Below, one piece after another: positions 40,201 to 47,960 of a stretch of 64,000 nucleotides of DNA; the stretch's first letter is position 1, and the number at the start of each line of letters is the position of its first letter. The stretch is from positions 15,335,385 through 15,399,384 of the forward strand of contig JASFXZ010000010.1 in NCBI GenBank assembly GCA_032209605.1, given 5' to 3'. The notes under the pieces were generated by a model, which was given only the letters and a program-made list of their open reading frames with translations, did no database searches and was not told the DNA's origin. This DNA is from Mactromeris polynyma (taxonomy: Eukaryota; Mollusca; Bivalvia; Venerida; Mactridae). Position numbers and translations under genes: made by a program.

Positions 40201-43200
40201 TAGTCGAAATGTATTGTTCGTGCGTGGTAATTTTGACATGTGGTACATTGGGTTGGCGGGTACAGTAAATTAATTGTAAATATTAGATAAGAGATACGAT
40301 TAAATGACATGTGGTTGTCAAAAACATGGTTAACATAAGCTCAGATCAATTCAGAAAAAATTAATGTTGGTAAAATGAAAGCAAAATTGACACTTTTATG
40401 TGTACTTATTTTTAATACTTTATATAGCCCGTCTGTTTTAGTGAGTATGAGCACGAGGCTTCAATAATTGTTGATGAAAATATTATAAGGGCAACTATGA
40501 CCATTTTTGTGTCATACTTTTTTCTAACTTTGGGTTCCAAAGTTTTTCTAGCAAGAGGAAGTTATCATAAGGCAAACATAATGAAACAAAAATAGTCATT
40601 GTTTTGTACCTAAGAAGAACAAACTGCACACATCGTAGTGTGACATAATTGTGTATAGTCGGGTTTATAACCAAAAAAAAAATCAAAAAAAAAATCCGAA
40701 TTTTGCAATAATATTGTTTGAGTCGGCGGCCAAATCTCGGGTCGGTTGGTAAAGGGCAAACAAACCTAATTTTAATTTAAGCCTTATTGCTTAAAATTTA
40801 ACCAAATTAAACAGCTTAATATAATAGCATATTTGAAGATTTTGGTCACTATTAATTTCCGGGCCAGTAATATTCTGTCCGAGCCAGTAATGTTCAGTCC
40901 GGGTCAGTAATACTTCTAAGTTTACCAGTCCTCCAGTCCAGTAATAAATTCTGAGTCTTTCGCATAGACTGTTAACTATTATTTCTGATATGTAAAAAAG
41001 GTTATACATGCAGGGTTTTCCCTAGGAGTATTCAGCTAGGGGTCCTTGGACCCTCGTGTTTGACAAATTATGGGTCCTTTTTACATTTGTATGGTCCCAG
41101 ATACACAAGTCATACTTTACAAAGTTTATTTTAGGGGTCCCAGGGATGCACAGTAAGTTGAAAAAGGGAGTCCCTAGAAAGAAAAGTGAGTCACAGACTC
41201 AAGATTTCTGGGAAATCCCTGTACATGTACAATGAATTACGATGTTCATGGGTATATACTGCTTATGCCAGTTGGGAGATTTCTTACAGGGTAATGATAC
41301 ATAAAAGGTCCAAAATTGTTGGAGGAATTTTATATTTCAAAGGCCAAGAAAACTTGCGAAAGACATTTTTATGTGCGTTCCTGAATACTTGAACCAAGAT
41401 CCACAGTACCGATAAACAAACCCATGCTCTGGTAGGATTTTAGCATACTGTGGTGTCTTTAAATTGACAGCAACCTAAACACATTCTTACAGTTATACCC
41501 GCTTTATTTTCAAAGTAAACCTTTTCTAATCTGTATTATAACAAATATGAGGGAATGTTCAATGTAAGTGTCACTTGCTGGCTACTTTCATTATGGAACT
41601 ACTTTTCCTCCTATCACCATGATTAATCGTTTGGGTTGACTTGGAGAATGGTCATCACTAAGCAGAGAAATATACACTCTTGTTAAATTATGGTAGCAAG
41701 AACTTATAATATACCACTGTCTTTCTTTAAATTGATGTTTAAGCAAAGCATGGGGAAAAAGTGTGCCTGATGTGGGGCTTAAACTGTTAAACCCCTTCAA
41801 GGCTTCAACATCAGAAAGGTGCTCAATTGACTGAGCTTACCAGGCGACCGTCCAACTCCACACCTCTATATTTAAAGTTTAAACTTATTTATTTTACATT
41901 GATTGTGAAACAAGTTCTTACAACTTACATTAATCACTCTCAAAGACAGCTTCCTGGCTACCAACCAGTACTCGCTACAATTTTAGGGATTGTGAAGTTT
42001 GTGATCAAACGCCGCTCATCGCGGGGCTCGAACTCTTGACCTTCGAATCAGGACTCAGGCGCTCTACCCCTCGACTACAACTCTATGTCAAGAAAGCCAG
42101 GTGCTTATGACAAATACAAAGCCTTAATTGCCAATGTATCTGTAGTTATGTTGTTTCAAATTAGGTCAAAGATGTTAAAATCATTCACATGTTGTCAATC
42201 ATTAAAAGTACACTCGACATAGAGTCGATATATCCGAACAATGTTTCACTTTTTACAGAGAAAACAATGTCATACATGATGCGCATCTAAGCCAAAAAAA
42301 AACAGGAAAAAAACCTGTGGACATTAGAGAAACAAATTTTTTGACAACAAATGTTTTGTCAATATTAAATGATTCAACCAACTTTGTTTGCCAATGACAC
42401 ACAGTGAGTGTGTGATCGGCTCCTAGACATTTACACTCCTACACATTTCGACCCCTGACACTTCGACCCCTAGGACATCTCGACCTCTGATTTGTATTAG
42501 ACACAACTGTATTTTTGTAGTTTTTAGACGTATGTCGAATAGTTTCCCACTTCAGTGAACATATTACTATCCTAGATAACCTGATAAAAGTCCTGTGCTC
42601 GGTGGTAATGGACGCGTTTTTATCGGTGGTGAAATGAACTGGGTTTTTTTAATTTAAATTGTTTACATTGTCAGTTTGTTTTGTAGATATCGAAATTTGT
42701 GTGATGAAAGGATAATGATATATGTAATGACAATAATATGAACAAGAGGGCCATGATGGCCCTATATCGCTCACCTGGGACCACTGCCATGTTTTTTATC
42801 AAACTTAATAATTCACGCAATCTTTCAAGAGAACAACTAGACAATGCTAAACACCAAATATCAAAGCTCTAGACCTTATGGTTTTTGCACAAGATCTTCA
42901 AATTTATCACTTCTAAAATCTATTTTAAGCTCCTGTGACATACTTATGATTGTTTCATCGGGTTTAACGCCGTTTCTCAACGATATTTCAGTTATATACG
43001 GCGGTTCACCTAACCAGTTTTTCCTGGACTGAATTCTAACCAGTACTAACTTACCCTTCCATAAGGAGCCGGCAACTTCTCCACATGTGGAGGAAAATCG
43101 ACATTTTTGTCAAATTTGACATACTTATGAACAGACCAAAATTATTTATGTAACTTTTACACTTTTAAAATCTGTTTTTTAGCTCCTGTAACCTACTTAT

Positions 43201-45340
43201 GCAGCAGACCGGAACAATTTATGCTACTTTGAAAAGAGGTCCACCCAAGGATCATTCCTGTGAAGTTTGGACAAAATCCATTCAGTAGTATAGGAGATGT
43301 TGTTTCAAGAAAATGTTGACGCAGGAAGACGGACACTCATCGATCCTAAAAAGATATACTGCACATCAATGTCGGTATAATTGTATGTTTATAGTTTTAG
43401 CTGGGCTATTTAAACAGTCTTTTTCAGTTTATTAACATGAACTAAGTCAACAGAACCATCAGAATACTCTTAAATCAATGTCTCAATTTTTAAACGTGAG
43501 ACATAACTCGTTTTTCCCCCTAGTATACTACTTTCTCATGGTACCGCGGCTTTCATGGTATCATGGTAATCAGTTTTCTCGCGATATTTTAACGTATTGA
43601 CCGCCTACCGCATGTTGACATAATCTTGTGAGTAACCATGAAGATGCTTTTCGTATCAAACATTTTTTTTGCAAAAATGCCGGGATTTCTGACGAGTAAC
43701 TTGCGTTTGTATACAAAACCAGTTGAAACAAGTTTGTCTACCTATGTTCTCCACCCCATGGGTCATAAAACCTGTGTCCTGTAAACAATGTTTAAAATTT
43801 GCTGTTGAAATGATCCTCTGACATTTCATATGACGTCACAAAACTGGAAGCCATGAGGTTTCTAAACTTAGAAGCTATTCCTGGGAAATGAAAGCATGGC
43901 AAGCGGTTAAGGTGAAAATTTTCAATTAAAGCAAATGACAAAATTTAGTGATACACAATAAGCCACAAGTCTAAACCTGTGTCTTTGCTATATGGGTCTA
44001 TCATTTGAATATATTGAATAGATACTATTCAAAATAAAGTAACAGCAGGAAAAAACTGACGGCCACCCTCGAGATATGTGTACACTTGGGAGTGAAACAA
44101 TTTTGCAAATTTACATAATTATTGTTCTGCATTCTTGTTGTGTTGAATTAACTTTTGAAATTTGTCTGAAATTAGAGACTTTTGACTTATATGACGTACT
44201 GGGAAATAGTAACATTATTGTGCATCAAGCTTTCCATAATTGACATTTTTTATGCTTACCCCGGTACCATGGGACACGACCTTGACCTGTCAAATTCCAA
44301 AATGGCTGCACACTAGGCGAGAATTCATAAACAATGACAAGATATTTCATGTATCTAAATTTATTGTAATGAAGAGGTAGAATGAATAAATCAGCAAACA
44401 ATAAAATATTGATGGGAATTGTTTCCTTTCTTTTTGATAGTTTTGCAAAAGTTATGTTCTGCGGTATCATGAGAAACCAGGTTATATTAGCATAAAATAA
44501 TTAAGGTAACTATGTTGAACAAACAAAGAAGAATTTCATCTCAAATATTATTATATTTCTGTATATATTTTGTTTGTATATAATTGTACAGTTATTGTGT
44601 CATGGTTAATTATATATTGATTATTGTGTTGTGCAAAAAACTGTCACTTAGAAAAACAATAACATAACATCAAAGAATATTATTCTTTTGTGAAATGGAG
44701 AGTGTTAAAACACTTTACAATATACTAACTGTGACGACCAATTAATTCCTATAATTTACCAATTTCATAATAATTATTTTATTAACAAAGCATATTATTT
44801 TCAGCAACAACACTTATTTATGATAATTACTTGTACCATATATTTATTTATTTATTAGGATAAACTTTTACAAGTTTATCTCCATTTACAATTTAGTAAT
44901 GACAAGTACACATGATTACTTTAGGCAACAAATACGATCTACAATCAAAGCCCATTTGTTATGCTTTTATTTTTATAAAGCAGAATAACATCTATTTCAA
45001 CATAGGGCCTACATTTTACAAAATAATTTCTATTGACACATAAAGTCGGATACTATAAATAATAATACATTGTTATAAAGTAGGCCTACGGGTCGAAGTG
45101 TCTTGATTATTTTTTTAACGAATTTACTAGGGGTCGAAATATCTAGGGGTCGATATGTCCCGATACCGTGTGATCACGCATGCATAAATCATTTTCCAGA
45201 TGGTCAGATCCGATATTAACAAGGTCAGCGTAGATAATTCTTACCTTTATTGTGTCGAGTGGATGTCCAGCAAACACAAGACACCCACCCCCAAAGCCTC
45301 CTGCCAAGAAATCTTTCACTGGATTCACCTTCTTCCCCAT
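19192..45340 (-). CDS. SLC25A20: SLC25A20, mitochondrial carnitine/acylcarnitine carrier (nine exons)
   Basis: Coding exons in transcript order: 45340-45245, 31932-31840, 31091-30964, 30114-30024, 28861-28744, 27551-27479, 21257-21148, 20044-19920, 19257-19192. They join in frame to 299 codons (human about 301), and all introns are GT-AG. The protein exchanges acylcarnitine for carnitine across the inner mitochondrial membrane for fatty-acid oxidation. Three carrier signatures are visible: HPLDTIK (26-32), TPGERIK (126-132) and PDVLK (227-231), marking the threefold repeat with six helices. His26, Arg175-Asp176 and Arg272 correspond to human His29, Arg178-Asp179 and Arg275, reported to matter for substrate binding; [16 protein letters not shown] separates this carrier from relatives. 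The start [15 protein letters not shown] sits where the human N terminus gives way to the first helix. Intron 1 is 13.3 kb and about half satellite DNA. The gene looks intact. Confidence 0.97.
19493..19790. repeat. Dispersed 'TGACCTTGACCTTTGA' repeat, copy in SLC25A20 intron 8
   Basis: About two units of the same repeat found at 29200-29935 ('GGATGAAAGGTCAAGGGGTT', 'CTCTGCTACCCAAGATGAAT'). It ends with 'GACTGACCGACCAACAGACC', a typical end for this repeat class. Confidence 0.85.
19920..20044 (-). CDS. SLC25A20: SLC25A20 coding exon 8 (residues 237-278)
   Basis: Acceptor GCTTTCCAG, donor GTAAGT. It encodes [20 protein letters not shown] and [20 protein letters not shown], then Ala278, in phase 0; Arg272 is in the LRAFPANA motif. 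Confidence 0.97.
20336..20494. mobile_element. Foldback element, 'CAGGAGA' family, full copy
   Basis: A 159-bp near-palindrome: CACAGGAGA at the left and TCTCCTGTG at the right, with arms containing 'CTTTATCCCTTC' and its complement 'GAAGGGATAAAG'. The spacer is 'GTATACATACATATAC'-like. It lies in SLC25A20 intron 7 and could fold into a long hairpin if transcribed. Confidence 0.85.
20610..21090 (+). mobile_element. Dispersed 'GGGAGATT' repeat, copy 2 (SLC25A20 intron 7)
   Basis: Same repeat as 4005-4385, here longer: it starts 'AATCGGGAGATTG' and ends 'AAAATCGGGAGATCGGGTCT'. The conserved centre contains 'CAAGCGCTTGATTCCATGG' and 'GAACCAGTCGGGAATGAACT'. The class is unknown. Confidence 0.75.
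21148..21257 (-). CDS. SLC25A20: SLC25A20 coding exon 7 (residues 200-236 and part of 237)
   Basis: Acceptor TTTTTTCAG, donor GTTAGT. It encodes [20 protein letters not shown] and [16 protein letters not shown] with the third signature; it lies 6.2 kb from exon 6 because of nested transposons. Confidence 0.96.
21359..26987. mobile_element. hAT-like DNA transposon, non-coding or decayed, with nested LINE
   Basis: The left end is TAGGGATGTAAACAGTTAAC and the right end, inverted, is TAGGGATGTCAATATTCGGT. Both have the TAGGGATGT core and nearby AACCGGTTA-type subterminal motifs usual for hAT ends. The flanks are CCTTTTAG (21351-21358) and CTTTTTAG (26988-26995), an 8-bp duplication with one mismatch, as hAT elements make. 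No transposase frame survives. It contains an inverted copy of the 'CATCCGATCTTTACC' repeat (21853-22045) and a LINE. Confidence 0.75.
22700..26050 (+). pseudogene. Broken LINE (non-LTR retrotransposon) with endonuclease and reverse transcriptase remains
   Basis: Coding remains in order: endonuclease GDLNSRVG (22851-22874) and NGRIHDTN...[11 protein letters not shown] (about 23036-23115), followed by SDHTP after a frame change; reverse transcriptase [13 protein letters not shown] and [14 protein letters not shown] (about 24015-24110), [23 protein letters not shown] after another frame change, and the catalytic [11 protein letters not shown] (FADD at 24588-24599). A C-terminal [17 protein letters not shown] and an EDEFHF motif follow at about 25470-25600. 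The frame is interrupted many times, so it is dead. The 3' end is marked by (TCTGT)n at about 26034-26050. It is antisense to SLC25A20. The clade is not assigned, and the 5' end is uncertain. Confidence 0.9.
27121..27365. repeat. Dispersed-repeat-like stretch in SLC25A20 intron 6
   Basis: It contains 'GTGCCCGCTATGGGCCTTTT' and 'AAAAAGGGCCATAACTCC', wording typical of the mollusc-style dispersed repeats elsewhere in the window. There is only one copy here, so the boundaries are a guess. Confidence 0.4.
27479..27551 (-). CDS. SLC25A20: SLC25A20 coding exon 6 (residues 176-199 and part of 200)
   Basis: Acceptor TTTCATAG, donor GTAAGT. It completes Asp176 and encodes [20 protein letters not shown] followed by EGH, the hallmark stretch of this carrier. 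Confidence 0.96.
27599..27656. mobile_element. Half copy of the 'CAGGAGA' foldback element
   Basis: The left arm only: 'CACAGAAGAGTGTCATGAG' then 'CTCCCTTTATCCCTTCTATA'. The right arm is absent. Confidence 0.6.
27657..28156 (-). other. SLC25A20: SLC25A20 intron 5, nothing recognised
   Basis: AT-rich intron sequence. The reading frame at 27708-27938 has no recognised domain. Confidence 0.5.
28160..28262. mobile_element. Partial 'CAGGAGA' foldback element (right arm)
   Basis: It contains 'AGGGGTAAAGGGAGAGAACT' and ends 'GTGACAATCTCTCGTG', matching the right arm at 31136-31238. The left arm is missing or highly diverged. Confidence 0.6.
28744..28861 (-). CDS. SLC25A20: SLC25A20 coding exon 5 (residues 137-175 and part of 176)
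   Basis: Acceptor GTTTTATAG, donor GTATAC. It encodes [20 protein letters not shown] and [19 protein letters not shown]; the final G starts the Asp176 codon completed by exon 6. Confidence 0.96.
29200..29935. repeat. 'TGACCTTGACCTTTGA' dispersed repeat, about five tandem units
   Basis: Units of about 110-140 bp each contain 'GTGACCTTGACCTTTGAG', 'CTCTGCTACCCAAGATGAAT' and 'AAGGTCAAGGGGTTCTTGAG'. The array ends with a 'GACAGACAGACAAACAAGA' stretch. This repeat style is common in bivalve and gastropod sequence (general knowledge). The 98-codon minus-strand frame through it is not a gene. Confidence 0.9.
30024..30114 (-). CDS. SLC25A20: SLC25A20 coding exon 4 (residues 106-136)
   Basis: Acceptor TTTTTCAG, donor GTAGAT. 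It encodes [19 protein letters not shown] followed by the second signature [11 protein letters not shown], phase 0. Confidence 0.97.
30190..30470. repeat. Decayed dispersed repeat ('TTTCCCC' type)
   Basis: A stretch with 'GTTCCCCCTAGCAAAAAAG', 'TTTTTCCCCCAAAAAG' and 'ATATTTTCCCAA', related in wording to 5930-6030 and 18530-18720. It has no coding capacity and uncertain ends. Confidence 0.4.
30480..30603. repeat. Tandem duplication of 61-62 bp
   Basis: Two almost identical consecutive copies begin 'AAATCACTGAAAGATGATAG' and end 'GAGGTCAAACTGTATT'. Each ends in a shortened piece of the 'GGACCTTGTT' MITE terminus ('GGATAGAAGGTTG'). Confidence 0.9.
30964..31091 (-). CDS. SLC25A20: SLC25A20 coding exon 3 (residues 64-105 and part of 106)
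   Basis: Acceptor GATTTTCAG, donor GTGAGT. It encodes [20 protein letters not shown] and then [18 protein letters not shown], ending two bases into a split Thr codon. Confidence 0.97.
31136..31238. mobile_element. Foldback element, 'CAGGAGA' family, compact full copy
   Basis: A 103-bp near-palindrome. The left arm CAGGAGATTGTCATAAGTTC pairs with the complement of the right arm 'GAACTAGTGACAATATCCTG', and 'CTCCCTTTATCACTTCTAG' pairs with 'CTAAAAGGGGTAAATGAAG'. It starts 45 bp from SLC25A20 exon 3, in intron 2. Confidence 0.85.
31239..31839 (-). other. SLC25A20: SLC25A20 intron 2, remainder
   Basis: AT-rich sequence with no repeat or reading frame that I can support. Confidence 0.5.
31840..31932 (-). 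CDS. SLC25A20: SLC25A20 coding exon 2 (residues 33-63)
   Basis: Acceptor CTTTTTCCAG, donor GTATAA. It encodes [20 protein letters not shown] and [12 protein letters not shown] tandem array starts only about 90 bp upstream of this acceptor. Confidence 0.96.
32022..32761. repeat. 39-bp minisatellite array (SLC25A20 intron 1)
   Basis: About 19 copies of a 39-bp unit 'AGGTGGAAGACAACCCCAGG' + 'CAGACACCTTGGTAAAACC'. The left junction forms a perfect 16-bp palindrome TTCCACCTAGGTGGAA, and the right junction holds an inverted piece of the unit ('TTGTTCTTCCATAAGCCACC'). The array starts about 90 bp upstream of the exon 2 acceptor on the transcript. Because 39 is a multiple of three and the unit lacks stops in several frames, long overlapping frames appear on both strands; they are not genes. 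Confidence 0.97.
32773..35322. repeat. 36-bp minisatellite array E (SLC25A20 intron 1)
   Basis: About 70 copies of a 36-bp unit, 'CCAAGCCACCTGGATAACTA' + 'CCTAACTTACAACATA', with GCTACC/GCCACC and AGC/AAC variants. One 10-bp insertion near 33989 shifts the register of the frames. On the SLC25A20 sense strand each unit reads ...GTTGTAAGTTAGG..., which contains GTAAGT. The 328- and 326-codon frames are by-products of a 36-bp period without stops. Confidence 0.97.
35323..36121 (-). other. SLC25A20: Non-repetitive spacer between two intron 1 arrays
   Basis: Sequence of about 0.8 kb between arrays E and F. It includes a pyrimidine-rich 35449-35664 stretch and a short (TA)n run near 35995. No gene is supported. 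Confidence 0.5.
36122..38200. repeat. 36-bp minisatellite array F (SLC25A20 intron 1)
   Basis: About 58 copies of a 36-bp unit, 'ATAGCTGACTAGTGGAAACT' + 'ACTCTCTATGCATGAC'. Variant positions (AAC/ACC/ACT in the centre, GAC/GAA at the end) cluster by region, with GAA at both ends and GAC in the middle, as expected when an array grows from its centre. The unit is unrelated in sequence to array E. Confidence 0.97.
38250..38405. mobile_element. Possible short TIR element
   Basis: 'ACAAAACCTCACTTAAAGAC' on the left is partly matched in inverse by 'ATATAAGTGAGATTTTACT' on the right, and internal 'AAGACCACCT' occurs twice. It is similar in style to Tc1/mariner-type MITEs, but the ends are imperfect. 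Confidence 0.4.
38476..39470. repeat. 55-bp minisatellite array H (SLC25A20 intron 1)
   Basis: About 18 copies of a 55-bp unit containing 'CAGCAGCCACTGACATGACA' and 'CATATCTATTCCATGTAATT'. Units alternate between CCAGCAG and CCTGCAG at one site. The 106-codon minus-strand frame is a by-product of repetition. Confidence 0.97.
39471..39660 (-). mobile_element. Truncated SINE-like copy
   Basis: It matches the body of the SINE-like sequence at 41880-42085: 'CAAGTTCTTACAACTTA', 'CAGTACTAGCG' and 'AAGTTTGTGAT'. The tRNA-like head is missing. It directly follows the 55-bp array. Confidence 0.6.
39914..40971. mobile_element. TIR element with exact target duplication, containing a nested foldback
   Basis: The left end is CAGTCAATGCGGAAGAC and the right end is GAGTCTTTCGCATAGACTG, flanked on both sides by TTAACT (39908-39913 and 40972-40977). 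The outer parts align with the element at 55935-56144. The centre (about 40090-40795) is absent from that copy and is a separate insertion. There is no coding capacity. The superfamily is not assigned. Confidence 0.85.
40090..40795. mobile_element. Nested foldback element of about 0.7 kb
   Basis: Its inverted ends contain 'TTTGTTTGCCCTTTACCGAC' at the left and 'GTAAAGGGCAAACAAACC' at the right, with outer AT-rich stretches 'TAGGCCATAATTAAAA' and 'TTAATTTAAGCCTTA'. A partial related end is at about 45925-46010 ('GCAAACAAACAATTTTTTAA', 'GGATGGCCTTA'). The exact target duplication is unclear. Confidence 0.75.
40985..41879 (-). other. SLC25A20: SLC25A20 intron 1, mixed unassigned sequence
   Basis: It contains 'GCAGGGTTTTCCCTAGG' and 'GGGTCC' wording (40990-41180) that recalls a decayed dispersed repeat with a partner around 12350-12490. 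No gene is supported. Confidence 0.4.
41880..42085 (-). mobile_element. tRNA-derived SINE-like element
   Basis: On the minus strand a tRNA-like head (about 42007-42082) has an A-box-like TAGTCGAGGGG and a B-box-like AGTTCGAGCCC, followed by a body ('CGAGTACTGGTTGGTAGCC', 'GTAAGTTGTAAGAACTTGTT') shared with 39471-39660. The head does not fold into a full cloverleaf because the T stem does not pair. Polymerase III type head plus repeated body supports a SINE; the family is not named. Confidence 0.65.
42408..45185. mobile_element. Candidate large element with inverted 'TCGACCCCTA' subterminal repeats
   Basis: The left side (42408-42490) carries 'GTGTGTGATCGG', 'TTTCGACCCCTG' and 'TTCGACCCCTAGGACAT'. 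The right side (45085-45185), inverted, carries 'GCGTGATCACACGGTATCGG', 'GACATATCGACCCCTAG' and 'ATTTCGACCCCTAG'. The 2.7 kb between them has no transposase. The right edge lies about 60 bp from SLC25A20 exon 1. The boundaries are approximate. Confidence 0.45.
42743..43350. repeat. Dispersed 'GAGGGCCATGATGGCCC' repeat, copy 1
   Basis: It starts 'ACAAGAGGGCCATGATGGCC' followed by CTATATCGCTCACCTG, and includes 'CAAATATCAAAGCTCTAGAC', 'CACCCAAGGATCATTCCTGT' and 'CTCATCGATC' at its end. It matches 53531-54200 in the same orientation. This repeat wording is very common in bivalve sequence (general knowledge). Confidence 0.85.
45245..45340 (-). CDS. SLC25A20: SLC25A20 coding exon 1 (residues 1-32)
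   Basis: Begins with ATG and ends ...HPLDTIK before the donor GTAAGA, phase 0. It contains the first carrier signature. Confidence 0.96.
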
Positions 45341-45930
45341 TTTGCCGACTGGTCCAACTCGTTCGACTGGAAAGGGTCAGGAAACGGAACGAAACGGCGC
45401 CATTTGAATCATGTTAATGTGAAAATCACTCAGACACAGGCATGTAACGCAGTGTTTTGTATTGATTAGAGCACAGGTACTTGAAGCAAAAAAAATTAAA
45501 AAAGTATCAAGCAAACTACTGTGCTTATGAGGTCCACACTCGCTGCAAACATTTTCCCTAATCCACATTTATGGTGTTTCTGTTGACCCGGTATATTCCT
45601 CGCACACGCTATGGATTATTGAAGCCAAATGGGGAACATACCTGCCAGTAGAACAGTATAGGTCAAACAGACAGTTTTGATCCCAAAGATGGTCACTGCA
45701 CAGTGCCAATGAGACCCATTGTACTGTTCCCATTTTCCTGGCATCCAACCATGCAGGAGTTTCCTGGAGTCTAACCAGTACTTTCCTGGTAACATACCAG
45801 CCTTGCGTTCAGTAAAGGCGAACAGTCGCAAATGTTATGAAACAGCGCATGAAGAATGCTGCACCTCAATTTATTTTAGGTTGATACAAATTAGTTTTTT
45901 CGGTCTTTCAGCCATTACAGTACTAAACTA
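45341..45930. promoter_or_regulatory. SLC25A20: SLC25A20 upstream region
   Basis: This region must contain the 5'UTR and core promoter of SLC25A20 unless there is an upstream non-coding exon. A GC-richer stretch lies at 45345-45405, next to the ATG. I see no clear TATA box. At 45620-45800 there is repeat-like sequence with 'TTCCTGGAGTCTAACCAGTA' resembling SINE bodies. Confidence 0.35.
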
Positions 45931-46557
45931 AGAAAAAAACTACCTACCTACCGACTGTTAAAATTCTGGGTATCTGAAATGCAAACAAACAATTTTTTAA
46001 AGGATGGCCTTATGTACCTATTTTTATGATAGTCTAGAACAGTGCAAGTGTATGTATGTCATTATGTACATTAATTTAAACAAACAATTTAAAAGATTTT
46101 ATAATGTGATCGTATAGTGTAGATGTATCACAAGTTATAATGTGATCATATAGCGTAGATGTATCACAAGTTGTTATGTGATCGTATAGTGTAGATGTAT
46201 CACAAGTTATAATGTGATCGCATAGTGTAGATGTATCACAAGTTGTAATGTGATCGTATAGTGTAGATGTATCACAAGTTATAATGTGATCGTATAGTGT
46301 AGATGTATCACAAGTTATAATGTGATCGTATAGTGTAGATGTGTCACAAGTTGTAATGTGATCGTATAGTGTAGATGTATCACAAGTTATAATGTGATCG
46401 TATAGTGTAGATGTATCACAAGTTATAATGAGATCCTATAGTGTAGATGTATCACAAGTTATAATGTGATCCTATAGTGTAGATGTATCGCAAGTTATAA
46501 TGTGATCGTATAATGTAGATGTATCACATGTTATAATGTGATCGTATAGTGTAGATG

Positions 46558-46824
46558 CAGGCGCTTAGCTGCACCGAAATCTATGTGCAAGCCTGAATGA
46601 GCGGCAAAGCCGCCAATATTCTAGGGGTGTCTGGGGGCATGCCCCCCCAGAAAATTTTGAAACCGTTGAATGTAAATGATGACATCTGATGCCTTTTTAG
46701 CCAGATTTTTCGAGAAAAATTCCGGCTTATAGATTGGCGAAAACCGGGCGGGCAGCGGATGTCCAAACTAAGCAGAATAATGTGCAAGCCCGGGCTTTTT
46801 GGCGTAAAGGCAGCTACGCGCCTG
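46558..46824. mobile_element. 267-bp TIR element in array G, copy 1
   Basis: Ends CAGGCGCTTAGCTGC and GCAGCTACGCGCCTG are inverted repeats with one mismatch. AGATG occurs directly on both sides, consistent with a 5-bp target duplication in the satellite unit. The inside has a hairpin CTGGGGGCATGCCCCCCCAG. The 84-codon minus-strand frame runs across both transposon and satellite and is not a gene. Confidence 0.9.
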
Positions 46825-47693
46825 AGATGAATCACAAGTTATAATGTGATCGCATAGTGCAGATGTATCACAAGTTGCAATGTGATCGTATAGTGTAGAA
46901 GTATCACAAGTTATAATGTGATCGTATAATGTAGATGTATCACAAGTTATAATGTGATCGTATAGTGTAGATGTATCACAAGTTATGATGTGATCCTATA
47001 GTGTAGATGTATCACAAGTTGTAATGTGATTGTATAGTGTAGATGTATCACAAGTTATAATGTGATCGCATAGTGTAGATGTATCACAAGTTATAATGTG
47101 ATCCTATAGTGTAGATGTATCACAAGTTATAATGTGATCGCATAGTGTAGATGTATCACAAGTTATAATGTGATCGCATAGTGTAGATGTATCACAAGTT
47201 ATAATGTGATCGTAAAGTGTAGATGTATCACAAGTTATAATGTGATCGTATAGTGTAGATGTATCACAAGTTATAATGTGATCGTATAGTGCAGATGTAT
47301 CACAAGTTGTAATGTGATCGTATAGTGTAGATGTATCACAAGTTGTAATGTGATCGTATAGTGTAGATGTATCACAAGTTATAATGTGATCGTATAGTGT
47401 AGATGTATCACAAGTTGTAATGTGATCGTAAAGTGTAGATGTATCACAAGTTATAATGAGATCCTATAGTGTAGATGTATCACAAGTTATAATGTGATCC
47501 TATAGTGTAGATGTATCACAAGTTGTAATGTGATCGTAAAGTGTAGATGTATCACAAGTTATAATGAGATCCTATAGTGTAGATGTATCACAAGTTATAA
47601 TGTGATCCTATAGTGTAGATGTATCGCAAGTTATAATGTGATCGTATAATGTAGATGTATCACATGTTATAATGTGATCGTATAGTGTAGATG

Positions 47694-47960
47694 CAGGCGC
47701 TTAGCTGCACCGAAATCTATGTGCAAGCCTGAATGAGCGGCAAAGCCGCCAATATGCTAGGGGTGTCTGGGGGCATGCCCCCCCAGAAAATTTTGAAACC
47801 GTTGAATGTAAATGGTGACATCTGATGCCTTTTTAGCCAGATTTTTCGAGAAAAATTCCGGCTTATAGATTGGCGAAAACCGGGCGGGCAGCGGATGTCC
47901 AAACTAAGCAGAATAATGTGCAAGCCCGGGCTTTTTGGCGTAAAGGCAGCTACGCGCCTG
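47694..47960. mobile_element. 267-bp TIR element in array G, copy 2
   Basis: Nearly identical to copy 1, with the same AGATG junctions and the same variant satellite units for over 100 bp on both sides. Confidence 0.9.

Noticed and set aside
42007..42082. A second tRNA gene
   Set aside because: The A- and B-box-like motifs are present, but the T stem does not pair and no acceptor stem forms. The sequence continues into a repeated body, which fits a SINE head.
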